Numbered from the stretch's first letter, positions 18,320 to 27,293 are shown. The stretch is DNA of 64,000 nt from JBPOFY01 sp051252415 (GCA_051252415.1 JBPOGA010000012.1:47701-111700); one strand, 5' to 3'. The notes: generated from the sequence alone by a model not told the origin. Numbers and translations are program-made.

Positions 18320-18604
18320 ATGTTTCCACAAAAGAAAAAGAAGAAGGTCGACTACGAGGCGCTCAACTCGTCACTCATGCACATTCCGCGTATGGAAGTA
18401 GCGGCAGTGCGGAGTCTCATCGATATTGGAGTCCGTGAGATCTACGATCTTCAAGGCCGCTCGCCTGAAGTGCTGATGGAAGACGCGAAGAAGAAGAATC
18501 CTGAAATCCCTGAAGATCGAATTCGCTATTTTCGAATGGCTGTATACTTTGCAGAGACAGATGAACCAGAAGCCGCTCGCTTACATCCCGCCGAGTGGAA
18601 CTAA
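18320..18604 (+). CDS. Helix-hairpin-helix protein, Cdd1/'pathogenicity locus' family
   Basis: 94 aa. After a Lys-rich start, the sequence IPRMEVAAVRSLIDIGVREI (about 25-44) followed by YDLQGRSPEVL, and IRYFRMAVYFAE near the end, match my memory of the Cdd1 family: an HhH-like fold of about 90 aa, ending in a Trp-containing tail (AEWN here). DNA binding is plausible from the fold, but the function is not known to me. It lies 27 bases before the next gene. Confidence 0.72.
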   Translation: MFPQKKKKKVDYEALNSSLMHIPRMEVAAVRSLIDIGVREIYDLQGRSPEVLMEDAKKKNPEIPEDRIRYFRMAVYFAETDEPEAARLHPAEWN

Positions 18605-18631
18605 ATTAATCACAACTACTCTGAATAAGTC

Positions 18632-19315
18632 ATGACCACTCAGGATATAGAAATCCCCCGCGAAGTGCCCATCATGACTCTAGGGAATACGGTTTTATTT
18701 CCACAAGCGATAATGCCGCTTTACATTTTCGAGCCGCGCTACCGAAAGATGTTGGACCATGTGCTTGCGAATGATCGTGTTTTTGCAGTCGCTGGACTCG
18801 ACGAATCTGCAGAAGATGCCGAAGTCCTCGAAACACCCTATCAGGTTGCCAGCATAGGGCTTGTTCGAGCTTGCCAACACAATGACGACGGCACCTTTAA
18901 TTTGATACTTCAAGGGCTGGCTCGTGTGCACATGGACGAAATCGTGCAGGAGGAACCTTACCGTATGGCGCGCATACACCAATTAATAAGCAAAACCGGC
19001 GGCACACTAGAGGCGATGCATTCGATACCTACACGGATCATTGCATTACTGAAGACCCAGCGACGCCTCGGTGCCGACATCTCAACAGATATGATTCAAT
19101 TTTTGAATAAAATCCATGAGCCCGAGAACGTCCTCGATCTCGCAATCGACACGCTCTGCACTTCAACCGAGCTCAAACAAGACCTTCTAGAAACCAACGC
19201 AATCGTGCCACGTTTTCAAAAATTCAGTCGTTTTCTAGTCGAAGAAATTCACCGCCTAAAGCTCGCCCAGCAACTCAAGGGCGGACTCGATGATAACGAC
19301 ATCGGGATTAACTGA
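18632..19315 (+). CDS. Lon N-terminal-domain protein (stand-alone)
   Basis: 227 aa. Opens like the substrate-recognition domain of Lon: VPIMTLGNTVLFPQAIMPLYIFEPRYRKM, then VASIGLVRACQHNDDGTFNLILQGLARV. There is no ATPase or protease domain, and the length fits stand-alone 'LON substrate-binding' proteins such as YcaO-neighbour or cereblon-like bacterial forms. The substrate is unknown. Confidence 0.85.
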   Translation: MTTQDIEIPREVPIMTLGNTVLFPQAIMPLYIFEPRYRKMLDHVLANDRVFAVAGLDESAEDAEVLETPYQVASIGLVRACQHNDDGTFNLILQGLARVHMDEIVQEEPYRMARIHQLISKTGGTLEAMHSIPTRIIALLKTQRRLGADISTDMIQFLNKIHEPENVLDLAIDTLCTSTELKQDLLETNAIVPRFQKFSRFLVEEIHRLKLAQQLKGGLDDNDIGIN

Positions 19316-19412
19316 ATTGTGAAAACTGAAGGGCGTAGACTTCTCAGGCGTGAGTTTTGAATAAGGAAAGTAGGAACGTGCGAAACAGATGTGAATGACA
19401 CCGAGTTTCTAA

Positions 19413-19506
19413 GGTAGCGGCGCTTGTCCCTAAGCGCCACACGACAGAGCAGCTTTTCACGATAGCATCCAACGCCGCAATGGCGGTCGGGACGACCGCC
19501 CCTACC
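19413..19506 (+). repeat. REP inverted pair, chimeric family A
   Basis: Left arm GGTAGCGGCGCTTGTCCCTAAGCGCC, right arm TGGCGGTCGGGACGACCGCCCCTACC. Each arm is a good hairpin on its own, but the arms pair with each other only at the outer ends, so two different monomers have been brought together. It occupies most of the 336-base gap before the glycosyltransferase gene; nothing else is seen there. Confidence 0.65.
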
Positions 19507-19651
19507 GACTCACGCCTGTTTAGCCTGTCCTGCCTTCCTTATCCCAAACTACCGAGGATAACCTTAGCTGAGGTTCATCATTCCAAGATAAGGACATCAG
19601 CAGAAACTAGACAATTGATTCATCGATACATACGTGTTCTATGGTCATCTC

Positions 19652-20596
19652 ATGGCGCGCCTCGCTTTTTCAATCATTATACCATTCGAATTCCATCGTG
19701 GACTTTCGGAGCAATGCGTTCAGGCGTGGGTGGATCAAGAAGATATCGCGCGAACTGATTTTCAAATCGTCATCGCTGCTCCAATGGAGCACGACCCGCA
19801 AGAGATCGAAAGCGTTCAAGCACTTCTAGCACCACACGACAAGTTACTGCGACTACCCTACACGCATGACATGCCACTCCTCGCAGAGGCTATTCCAAAA
19901 GCAGAAGGCGACACCTACTTCTTCACTGAAGCACACTGTCTCCCTGCTCCAGACTGTTTAAGCCAAGCGAGCAAGTTCCTACTAAAAAATCCCGACATCG
20001 CAGGATTTAGCGGTCGATCGATTCCTGCCACACGCAACCTACTCTCCGAGATCGAAGCAGAGATGTATACGAATGATATCGATGAGAACCTGAGCTCTGA
20101 CTCTTGGCTAAAAGCACTCGATCAATGTCTTGTGGTTCGCAAAGAAGCTTATGAAGCATCGGGGGGCGTTGAGGCTGAGTATGGACACTTCGCAGAGTGG
20201 ATACTGGCAGCGCGCTTCCATTTGAAAGGCCTAAAGCTGAACTATTGCCCTGAGGTCTCTATCCAGCATTTCTACTGTGGCGACTTGGAAGAGCTGGTCG
20301 ATTTCACCGTCGATTTCGCTGAAGGGAAAATTCGGTTTATCGCACTTGGCGAGCAGGATGCCGCCACTAAACTCTTCCCAGCTGTTCGCACCCTGCAAAA
20401 ATATCAACCTCATCTGGGCCCAAATTTCAACCCACGCGCTAAAATTTTCTGGATACGTATTAAGCTATTCTACCTATGCTTGAAGACAAAATTAGCACTC
20501 GCGTTGAAACAAAAAGAATGGGCCCGCGACTGCTTTAAAAAATGCATCGGCCGCGCGGTCACGCTTGGTTATATGCAAGGTCTAAAAAGGCTTTAG
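19652..20596 (+). CDS. Family-2-like glycosyltransferase
   Basis: 314 aa from ATG 19652; a GTG at 19634 is possible. It starts ARLAFSIIIPFEFHRG, a GT-A opening. Around residue 90 is FFTEAHCLPAP, where family 2 enzymes have the metal-binding DxD-like turn; about 155-190 has the VVRKEAYEASGGV and AEWILAARFHLKG acceptor-side motifs, and VSIQHFYCGD follows. No membrane segments until a weak one near 280. It probably transfers a sugar to a surface glycan. It stands alone, with no glycan cluster around it. Confidence 0.72.
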   Translation: MARLAFSIIIPFEFHRGLSEQCVQAWVDQEDIARTDFQIVIAAPMEHDPQEIESVQALLAPHDKLLRLPYTHDMPLLAEAIPKAEGDTYFFTEAHCLPAPDCLSQASKFLLKNPDIAGFSGRSIPATRNLLSEIEAEMYTNDIDENLSSDSWLKALDQCLVVRKEAYEASGGVEAEYGHFAEWILAARFHLKGLKLNYCPEVSIQHFYCGDLEELVDFTVDFAEGKIRFIALGEQDAATKLFPAVRTLQKYQPHLGPNFNPRAKIFWIRIKLFYLCLKTKLALALKQKEWARDCFKKCIGRAVTLGYMQGLKRL

Positions 20597-20652
20597 ATGT
20601 AGCGGTATAAATTTAAATCGATGAATGGAAAATCTTCCATACGTGAAATAGA

Positions 20653-20728
20653 GTAGTCGGGTTGACTTTAGTCGCCCGACCCAATCGTTTCCCATGCGCA
20701 GATGATGGGTGACTAAAGTCAACCCATC
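20653..20728 (+). repeat. REP inverted pair (family E)
   Basis: GTAGTCGGGTTGACTTTAGT, then the opposite-sense GGGTGACTAAAGTCAACCCA at 20707. The first monomer forms GTCGGG.TTGACTTTAGTC.CCCGAC. The same family is at 42078-42158. It lies between two convergent genes. Confidence 0.7.
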
Positions 20729-20740
20729 TAAAGAACACTT

Positions 20741-23005
20741 TTAGCTCAAGTTCATCGGATCGACGTCGATAAGGTCGATCACTTCTTTATCCATCTTGAA
20801 GCTTTCTCGGAGGTTTACGAGGTCTTCAATCACGCGACTGGCGCTGGGTGCAAAATACCACAACTGAAAGCGATATTCATCACGTATTTTTTCGATCGGC
20901 GCCGGCGCTGGGCCGCGCACTTCGATGCGACCTTCCATCTTTTCTTCAACAAGCTTAGTCCAAGCATCGATGTAGAAATTTACTTTGTCGGGATTACGCC
21001 CACGAAAGAGGTGACGAATTAGGTGACGAAATGGTGGGTAGTTGAACTCGCGGCGTTGCTCTAGCTCTTCAATTTGGAAACCATCAAAGTCTGACTTACG
21101 CGCAAACTGCACAGGTGGCGCATGCGGTGTGTGTGTTTGAATCACGACTTCGCCCGCTCTGTCTCCGCGACCGGAACGACCCGACACTTGCACGATTAAC
21201 TGGAAAGTGCGCTCTGATGCACGAAAGTCTTCCACGTGAAGTGAGCGATCTGCATCAACAAGTCCGACAAGTGTCACATTCGGAAAATCCAATCCTTTCG
21301 CAATCATCTGCGTGCCGACGAGAATATCGATTTTACCGATTCGAAAGTCATTCAAAATCTTTCGATACAGGTTCTTTTTCGACATGGAGTCGGCATCCAT
21401 ACGCACGATTTTTGCGCGGGGCATAATCTTTTGCACGATGTCTTCGATCTTTTGTGTTCCCTGTCCACGCATGCGAACATTCATGGATTTACATTCGGGA
21501 CATTTCTCCGGCGCGTATTCTTCTTCACCGCACAAGTGACAACGAAGTTTCTTATCCGTGCGGTGAAACGTTTTAGGGATGCTACAGTGATCGCATCCGG
21601 CTACGTATCCACAATCTGGACACATCATACTAGTCGAAAATCCACGACGATTCAGAAAGAGAATACTCTGCTCTTTCTTTTCAAAACGGTCGATCAACTT
21701 ATCGGCGAGCATCGTCGAGATCGGCGACGGGCCTCTTCCCGTATGCCCTTCGCGGCGCATATCAACCAAATGAATCTTTGGTAGCTGACGATTGTCTACA
21801 CGGTTTAGAATATGATCTACCTCATATTTACCACGCTCTACATTGTAGAGTGATTCCAATGAAGGTGTCGCAGAACCAAGCACGCAGACGGCCTTATTTA
21901 GGTGCGCACGATAGACCGCGACGTCGCGGCCATGATAGCGCGGCGACTCTTCTTGTTTATACGAGGGCTCATGCTCTTCATCCACGATCATGAGCTTTAA
22001 ATTTTGCACGGGCGCAAAGACTGCGGAACGCGCACCAACCACAACATGCGCTTCGCCGCTAGCGAGCGCCTTCCATGCATCGTAGCGTTCTCCTTCAGAA
22101 AGATGACTATGCCACACAACCGTATGCACGCCACGTGCTTCGAGACGCGCACGCACACGCCCGACTGTTTGCGGAGCCAGTGCAACTTCAGGAACCAAGA
22201 AAATCACCCCACCACCCTCTGCAACGATCTTTTCAATCGCATTGAGATAGACTTCGGTTTTTCCAGATCCTGTGACGCCATGAAGTAAGCGTACACTAAA
22301 TGCTTCTTTGTTGATCGCGGTTGTGATCGCGTCCACTGCTTTGGCTTGCTCGTCAGTTAGAGTCGGACGCGTATCGCTAGTGACCGTCTCCATCTCGCCT
22401 AGCTCGTCTTCGTAGGCGACACGTTCTTCTTCGGTGTCTGCCTCGCGTAAAAAACCTTTGCCGACAAGTGCATCGCAAGCCGAGGCACTGAGCTTCATTC
22501 GTTTTAAAATATCGGCACGTGGTAAGGGACGCATCTGCTGGCGAATAAACTTCAACAGCTCCGCTTGTTTCGGCGCACGTTTTTCTAGCTGTTCAAGTTC
22601 CTCAGTAGTTGGCGCTTTACCTGCTGAAATATAGCGGCGCGTCTTGGCCTTCATCCCTTTACGAATCGCGGCAGGGATCATGGTTTCCAACACAGCTTCT
22701 GGCGTGGATGCATAATAACGCAGCGCCCATCGATACAATGCCATTAAATCTGGTGGCAACACTGGATAGTCCTGAACGACTTCGTAGAGCATTTTCAATT
22801 TACCTGGAGGCACTTCTTGGTCTGTGCCGAAGCGAGTCACCACGCCCAGCTCACTGCGACGACGTAGTGGAATGCGCACCAAAGAGCCGACCTTAATCGA
22901 ATCTTTGCAAGTCGGCGGCACCGCATACGCCAAGGCCTTGTCGAAGCCAGACATGGCAATCACTTCGACAGTGTGTGGTATAGTGGAGGGGCGTTTTTCA
23001 GGCAT
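20741..23005 (-). CDS. priA: Primosomal protein N' (PriA helicase)
   Basis: 754 aa. N-terminal 3'-DNA-binding domain; Walker A LHGVTGSGKTEVYL (about 242-255); the DEEHEPSYKQEESPRYHGRD block; four paired cysteines for two zincs (CPDCGYVAGCDHC, CHLCGEEEYAPEKCPEC, about 450-490); and GTQMIAKGLDFPNVTLVG. It restarts collapsed replication forks. The TPR gene is 46 bases upstream on the same strand. Confidence 0.97.
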   Translation of the reverse strand: MPEKRPSTIPHTVEVIAMSGFDKALAYAVPPTCKDSIKVGSLVRIPLRRRSELGVVTRFGTDQEVPPGKLKMLYEVVQDYPVLPPDLMALYRWALRYYASTPEAVLETMIPAAIRKGMKAKTRRYISAGKAPTTEELEQLEKRAPKQAELLKFIRQQMRPLPRADILKRMKLSASACDALVGKGFLREADTEEERVAYEDELGEMETVTSDTRPTLTDEQAKAVDAITTAINKEAFSVRLLHGVTGSGKTEVYLNAIEKIVAEGGGVIFLVPEVALAPQTVGRVRARLEARGVHTVVWHSHLSEGERYDAWKALASGEAHVVVGARSAVFAPVQNLKLMIVDEEHEPSYKQEESPRYHGRDVAVYRAHLNKAVCVLGSATPSLESLYNVERGKYEVDHILNRVDNRQLPKIHLVDMRREGHTGRGPSPISTMLADKLIDRFEKKEQSILFLNRRGFSTSMMCPDCGYVAGCDHCSIPKTFHRTDKKLRCHLCGEEEYAPEKCPECKSMNVRMRGQGTQKIEDIVQKIMPRAKIVRMDADSMSKKNLYRKILNDFRIGKIDILVGTQMIAKGLDFPNVTLVGLVDADRSLHVEDFRASERTFQLIVQVSGRSGRGDRAGEVVIQTHTPHAPPVQFARKSDFDGFQIEELEQRREFNYPPFRHLIRHLFRGRNPDKVNFYIDAWTKLVEEKMEGRIEVRGPAPAPIEKIRDEYRFQLWYFAPSASRVIEDLVNLRESFKMDKEVIDLIDVDPMNLS

Positions 23006-23051
23006 GCGAAGGTTTCACAATTTCGCAATTAGCACAGAGCCTCTGCCTGCC

Positions 23052-23417
23052 TTAGCCAATCTTCAAATCCTTCAAGAGCGCACAAAAAGCTGGATGCTTT
23101 TGCAGGTCGTCAAGATCGGGGTCATTTTGCATCCAATGAAAGTCTTCGTATCCATGCGTAATCGCATCGCGCAGTGTGCGCACAGCATCTGCATAACGAT
23201 TCTTTAGGCATAGGCTACAGGCTAGATTATAGTGCGCCGTTGGATCTTGAGGCGTCAAACGGACCAATTTGCGATCCATCTTCAAACCGTCTTCAATACG
23301 CCCAGATTGGGTGTAGATGTGTGCGAGGATCGAGGCCACTCGCACATCCTTTGGGATGCGTTTATGTAAGCTCTCGAAGAAACCGAGTTCGAAGTCAAAA
23401 TTTTCGCGCTTAGCCAT
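23052..23417 (-). CDS. Small TPR-repeat protein
   Basis: 121 aa from an ATG at 23417 (MAKRENFDFEL) that overlaps the end of the fur-like gene by eight bases, so the two are probably translationally coupled. Residues about 25-90 form two TPR-like helical pairs, for instance VASILAHIYTQSGRIEDGL and AHYNLACSLCLKNRYADAV. A likely protein-protein adaptor; no partner can be named. The C-terminus ends HPAFCALLKDLKIG. Confidence 0.78.
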   Translation of the reverse strand: MAKRENFDFELGFFESLHKRIPKDVRVASILAHIYTQSGRIEDGLKMDRKLVRLTPQDPTAHYNLACSLCLKNRYADAVRTLRDAITHGYEDFHWMQNDPDLDDLQKHPAFCALLKDLKIG

Positions 23418-23904
23418 CCTGAATGGACTTACCTCCACGCTCACAAATACCTGCGGCCTTTAGCTCGTTGCAGTTTGCCGAAACTTGTAAGCGCTGACTC
23501 TCCACGTTTAGAGCGAGCTTATCGGCAACTGTTTTACCATACCACTCCATGAACGGCGCATCGATTTCGAAGATCTTATCACAGTCCATGCAGATTACCT
23601 GCGCCTGGAACGTGGTGGCGTTTTTATTCGCCATGTAAAACTTATAGTCACGGCCCACGTCGACTTCACGAATCAGGCTACTCTCCGTCAAAATCGGCAA
23701 GGCACGATACACAGTTGCCCGAGATACAGAGTCATCAATCTCACGTGCGCGATCGAGCAGGTCTTCTGCAGTGAAATGATCCGGATGCCCATAAGCCGCG
23801 TCAAAAATCGCAATACGCTGGTTCGTAACGCGGAGTCCTTTACTAGTGAGAAACTCTTTAAAAGTTTCACGGATGCTATCCATATCTGGGAGTTTTGAGT
23901 CCAT
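23410..23904 (-). CDS. Fur-family transcriptional regulator with altered metal sites
   Basis: 164 aa from ATG 23904, with AAGGAAA just upstream. The winged helix is clear: KGLRVTNQRIAIFDAAY, HFTAEDLLDRA and VSRATVYRALPILTESSLI. One structural CxxC is present (VICMDCDKIFEI). The HHxH stretch that normally precedes it, carrying metal-sensing ligands, is replaced by TTFQAQ, and the C-terminal second CxxC is reduced to GICERGG. So a DNA-binding Fur relative is certain, but whether it senses iron, zinc, manganese or peroxide cannot be said. The gene pair TPR-fur precedes priA. Confidence 0.85.
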   Translation of the reverse strand: MDSKLPDMDSIRETFKEFLTSKGLRVTNQRIAIFDAAYGHPDHFTAEDLLDRAREIDDSVSRATVYRALPILTESSLIREVDVGRDYKFYMANKNATTFQAQVICMDCDKIFEIDAPFMEWYGKTVADKLALNVESQRLQVSANCNELKAAGICERGGKSIQDG

Positions 23905-24028
23905 TTTCCTTATTGAGACTGAATTGAGACAAGGAACGTGGTGATGGCAAGGCCTTTTGCGCACGATGAGCATTCAGTCTAAATCCTAATCCATTCTTAA
24001 TTCACCGCTTGATCGCACGAAAACTATC

Positions 24029-24053
24029 GTAGGAGAGGGTTTACTCCTCGACC
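24029..24053 (+). repeat. Single REP monomer (family B)
   Basis: GTAGGAGAGGGTTTACTCCT plus CGACC, nearly identical to the left arm at 18236. No second arm nearby. Confidence 0.6.
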
Positions 24054-24109
24054 TGTGTAAAGTGGAGGCTTGGTAGTCGAAGAGTAAAAAGAATGAGTTT
24101 AAGGGATTG

Positions 24110-24197
24110 GGCAGAATGATTTGACGGTAGAATAATTATTTTTCGATGAGGAGCATGAACCGTTTTCTTAATTATTCTGCCGTCAAATCATTCTGCC
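24110..24197 (+). repeat. Large palindrome of GGCAGAATGATT type
   Basis: Arms of 28 bases (24110-24137 and 24170-24197) are complementary at 27 positions around a spacer of about 32. Each arm contains GGCAGAAT or its variant twice in direct order (GGCAGAATGATTTGAC, then GGTAGAATAATT). It has no GTAG end, so it is a different family from the REPs. It lies in the 613-base gap between fur and the riboswitch. Confidence 0.75.
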
Positions 24198-24340
24198 TAT
24201 CCAGAGCAAGCGTTACTCGCGCATTCCGAGCCTGACTCCTGAGTTCCTACTTTCGGATTCAGCCATCAGAGCACCCGATACGTCACGCACTTCAGATGCG
24301 CACTTGACAACCCTATCCTAATCCTACTTTTCTAGCCGCC

Positions 24341-24443
24341 TTCCTTAGGGGTGACCAAGCATGGTCTGAGATGTTTCTACGCAATCTGCACTGAAACGAT
24401 CCCTTAGAACCTGATCCGGTTGACACCGGCGTAGGAAAAGGAA
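24341..24443 (+). ncRNA. TPP riboswitch (THI element)
   Basis: All core blocks are in order: TTCCTTAGGGGTG (P1/P2), GTCTGAGATG with the invariant CTGAGA that binds the pyrimidine ring, then CCCTTAGAACCTGATCCGG, TTGACACCGGCGTAGGAA (P4/P5 and P1 closing). It senses thiamine pyrophosphate. It sits 75 bases before a TonB-dependent receptor, so TPP should repress uptake. A small CGGAG/CTCCG hairpin at 24444-24455 may be part of the expression platform. Confidence 0.93.
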
Positions 24444-24517
24444 CGGAGCACTCCGTAAGTTCTCCACCTTCTCACCGCCAAAGGCCGGATCTCAACAACA
24501 CAACGATTGAGATCCAA

Positions 24518-26584
24518 ATGAAACATATAGTAACACTCCTCGCAGCTTCCGCTCTCGCGACTGGCCTGCACGCTGAAGCAATTCAGCAACTCGCCCCCAC
24601 CACCATCGTGACCGGTGGCCTTTGGGATTCCGAACTACAAAGCACCACTGCCAGTGTCAGCGTTCTTAGCGCCGAGACGCTCGAAGCCAGTGGCTCACAG
24701 CACTTCGGCGACATCATCAACGCGATTCCTAATTTGACTTGGACCGGCGGCAGCTCACGCCCGCGCTATATTCAGATCCGCGGTATCGGTGAAAACTCTC
24801 AGTTCGAGGGTGAAACACCCGATTCTTCCGTGCGCTTCCTCGTCGATGACCTCGACTTCACAGGTATCGGCACCATCGGCAACCTCTTCGATGTGCAACA
24901 AGTGGAGGTCCTCCGTGGCCCACAAGCAGGTGCGTTCGGCGTAAACGCTGCAGGTGGCGTCATCAAACTCGTCAGCAACGAGCCCACACCCTACTGGACT
25001 GGACAAGTCGAAGGCACCGTCGGGAATGACAGCCTGCTCTCTGGAGGTATCGCAGTCGGTGGCCCAATCCTCGAAAACGACCCCGAGAAACTCACCTTTC
25101 GCTTTGCCGCTTACCAACTCGAACAAGATGGTTTCCGTGACAACAAATTCCTCAACCGCAACGACACGAACGAGCGTAATGAGTTCAATACACGCTTGAA
25201 AGTTCGCTGGATCGCGAACGACGATTGGCAATGGGACGGCACCGTCTTCTACGCCAACGCCGACAACGGCTACGATGAGTGGTCGCTCGACAACACAGAG
25301 TTCGACACGTTTTCCGACGAGCTCGGACGCGATGAGCAAGAATCCATCGCTGGCAGTTTACGCGGAACTTGGACAGGCCTCGACAACGTCATCGTAACCA
25401 CAATATCCAGCTACTCCGACACTAATTCGACCAACAGTTTCGACGGCGACTGGGCAAACCCGATCGACAAGCCAGACACCTACATCGGTTTCGCATTTAC
25501 GGATCGTGAGCGCGCGCGTTGGAGTGAAGAAATTCGCTTCGACTCCGCCGATGAGGAGGATGCATTCGGATTCATCGACCGCTGGACCGCGGGTCTTTAC
25601 TACGAGAACTTCGAAGAAGACACAGCCTTTGGCGGTGACTTTGGAGAGTTCGAATCCACTTTCGAAACGGAGACCTACAGTATCTACGGCCAAGCAACTC
25701 ACCTCTTCAGTGATCGCACACGTATGACACTCGGTCTACGCGCCGAACACTACGAGCTCAATGCTCAACCTGATTTCCGTGATGATGTCGATTTCGACGA
25801 CTGGATGTTTGGCGGTAAATTGACCTTAGAACACGATCTATGCGACAACACAACCGCCTTTGCTTCGATCACACGTGGCTATAAAGCCGGTGGTGCCAAT
25901 ATCTATCCTTACCTCGACGCTGCACTACCGACCGAATACGGCACCGAAGATCTTTGGAACTACGAAATCGGCCTACGCGCCGACTGGTTTGATGGCGCCG
26001 TCTCTTCTCAATTCACAGTGTTCTACCTAGATCGTGACGAGGCTCAGCTACGCGACTCTGCTGGCACCGGCCTTGACTTCACCTACTTCACCACCAACGG
26101 CGAAGGCGCACAACACTACGGCGCCGAAGCCGAAGCCACCTGGTTTATCAATCAAAACTGGTCCATTACGGCAGCATTCGGAGTTCTCGAAACCGATCGT
26201 GACAGCTACCGCGACCCAGGCGATCCACTCGCAAGCATCGCTTCCCGCGAGCTGGCCAATGCACCCGCCTTCTCATATAGCGCACGTATCGATTACACCG
26301 CAGATAATGGTTTCTTTGCAAACTTTGAAGTGTCGGGCAGCGACGAGTATTACGAATCCAACAGTCACAATGAAGAGCGCAGCGCATTCGTGCTCTACAA
26401 TGCCGCTATCGGTTATCACTACGAAAATTGGACACTCACACTCTGGGGCCGCAACATCTTCGACAAGTCTTATGAGAAACGCGTATTCAACTTCGGCAAC
26501 GAAGGCCCGGATTATCTAGAGACTCGCTACGAAAACCCTGCTGATCCACAGCAGTTTGGCGTGACGCTGAACTACGCTTGGTAG
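24518..26584 (+). CDS. TonB-dependent receptor under TPP riboswitch control
   Basis: 688 aa outer-membrane receptor. Signal peptide MKHIVTLLAASALATGLHAE; TonB-box-like PTTIVTGG; plug domain about 40-160 with IRGIGENSQF, VEVLRGPQAGAFGVNAAGGVI; then a 22-strand-type barrel that ends in the aromatic FGVTLNYAW. The TPP riboswitch upstream makes thiamine or a thiamine precursor the likely substrate (inference from regulation, as for OMR1-type receptors in Bacteroidetes). No thi genes or ABC permease lie next to it. Confidence 0.93.
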   Translation: MKHIVTLLAASALATGLHAEAIQQLAPTTIVTGGLWDSELQSTTASVSVLSAETLEASGSQHFGDIINAIPNLTWTGGSSRPRYIQIRGIGENSQFEGETPDSSVRFLVDDLDFTGIGTIGNLFDVQQVEVLRGPQAGAFGVNAAGGVIKLVSNEPTPYWTGQVEGTVGNDSLLSGGIAVGGPILENDPEKLTFRFAAYQLEQDGFRDNKFLNRNDTNERNEFNTRLKVRWIANDDWQWDGTVFYANADNGYDEWSLDNTEFDTFSDELGRDEQESIAGSLRGTWTGLDNVIVTTISSYSDTNSTNSFDGDWANPIDKPDTYIGFAFTDRERARWSEEIRFDSADEEDAFGFIDRWTAGLYYENFEEDTAFGGDFGEFESTFETETYSIYGQATHLFSDRTRMTLGLRAEHYELNAQPDFRDDVDFDDWMFGGKLTLEHDLCDNTTAFASITRGYKAGGANIYPYLDAALPTEYGTEDLWNYEIGLRADWFDGAVSSQFTVFYLDRDEAQLRDSAGTGLDFTYFTTNGEGAQHYGAEAEATWFINQNWSITAAFGVLETDRDSYRDPGDPLASIASRELANAPAFSYSARIDYTADNGFFANFEVSGSDEYYESNSHNEERSAFVLYNAAIGYHYENWTLTLWGRNIFDKSYEKRVFNFGNEGPDYLETRYENPADPQQFGVTLNYAW

Positions 26585-26613
26585 TCCATAAATTCCAACA
26601 GTAAACTTTACAG

Positions 26614-26648
26614 CAACAGGCTCCTCACAAGGGAGCCTGTTTTTTTTG
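26614..26648 (+). terminator. Intrinsic terminator of the TonB-receptor gene
   Basis: ACAGGCTCC (26616-26624) pairs with GGAGCCTGT (26632-26640) and is followed by eight T residues. It begins about 30 bases after the stop. Confidence 0.9.
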
Positions 26649-26668
26649 TGTGTCCATGACTACCTTAC

Positions 26669-26783
26669 GTGGCGTGCGAGCTTGTCCAGATCATGAGCTT
26701 GTCGAATGGCTCGCGCCAACCGAGCCTCAGCAGCCCGATGAGAGAACAGCTCATACGTAGGCCCGCGCAAGCGCGGACGCCAC
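26669..26783 (+). repeat. REP pair (family C), partly degraded
   Basis: A clear monomer GTAGGCCCGCGCAAGCGCGG and on at 26757-26783 ends in CGCCAC. A more diverged partner, GTGGCGTGCGAGCTTGTCC, lies at 26669. The heptamer array follows almost at once. Confidence 0.55.
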
Positions 26784-26787
26784 TGAA

Positions 26788-26951
26788 CCCTATCCTCTAA
26801 CCTCTAACCTCTATCCTCTAACCTCTATCCTCTATCCTCTAACCTCTATCCTCTATCCTCTAACCTCTATCCTCTAACCTCTAACCTCTAACCTCTATCC
26901 TCTAACCTCTAACCTCTAACCTCTAACCTCTAACCTCTATCTTCTAACCCC
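26788..26951 (+). repeat. CCTCTAW heptamer tandem array
   Basis: About 23 copies of a 7-base unit, CCTCTAA or CCTCTAT, with A and T at position 7 mixed irregularly. It looks like a telomere repeat but is internal. It ends 10 bases before the stop codon of the convergent fmdB-like gene. No protein is encoded. A second array of the same unit is at 27381-27486. Confidence 0.9.
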
Positions 26952-26961
26952 AAATTCGAAA

Positions 26962-27183
26962 TCAACCACAGCCACAACCTGAACCACAACTGCCACCGTG
27001 GCTCGGCGCGCCTTTCGTCCCAGCCCCCACAAACCCGTAGCCACCAGAGATGACACGCCGCACTGGGACACCCGTTTCCGGATGCGTCGACAGTGGCGCA
27101 TCTTTCATCGACTGCTGAAGTTCAAACTGAACCGCTTTTTGGCCCTTTTTCTCAGGTATGGTTTCGTAGATGTAAGTTGGCAT
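26962..27183 (-). CDS. FmdB-like small protein without the usual zinc knuckle
   Basis: 73 aa. Starts MPTYIYE, and has RRVISGGYGFVG in the middle, as in FmdB-type zinc-ribbon proteins. The CxxC pair that normally follows MPTYEYxC is absent; instead the protein ends in a Cys/Gly tail (CGSGCGCG). So a metal site, if any, is C-terminal. Function unknown. It is flanked on both sides by heptamer arrays. Confidence 0.72.
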   Translation of the reverse strand: MPTYIYETIPEKKGQKAVQFELQQSMKDAPLSTHPETGVPVRRVISGGYGFVGAGTKGAPSHGGSCGSGCGCG

Positions 27184-27293
27184 GGTTTGTAGACGCTGAA
27201 GAAGGAATCACTGCGAGTAAAATGAATTTCTTCAACCGGCTGCCCAACGGATCTAATTAAATGTATGTGGTATAAAAGAATAAGGTCCTGAAT

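Noticed and set aside
24755..25339. 194-codon minus-strand frame inside the TonB receptor
   Set aside because: Antisense to the conserved plug domain; acidic, low-complexity product.
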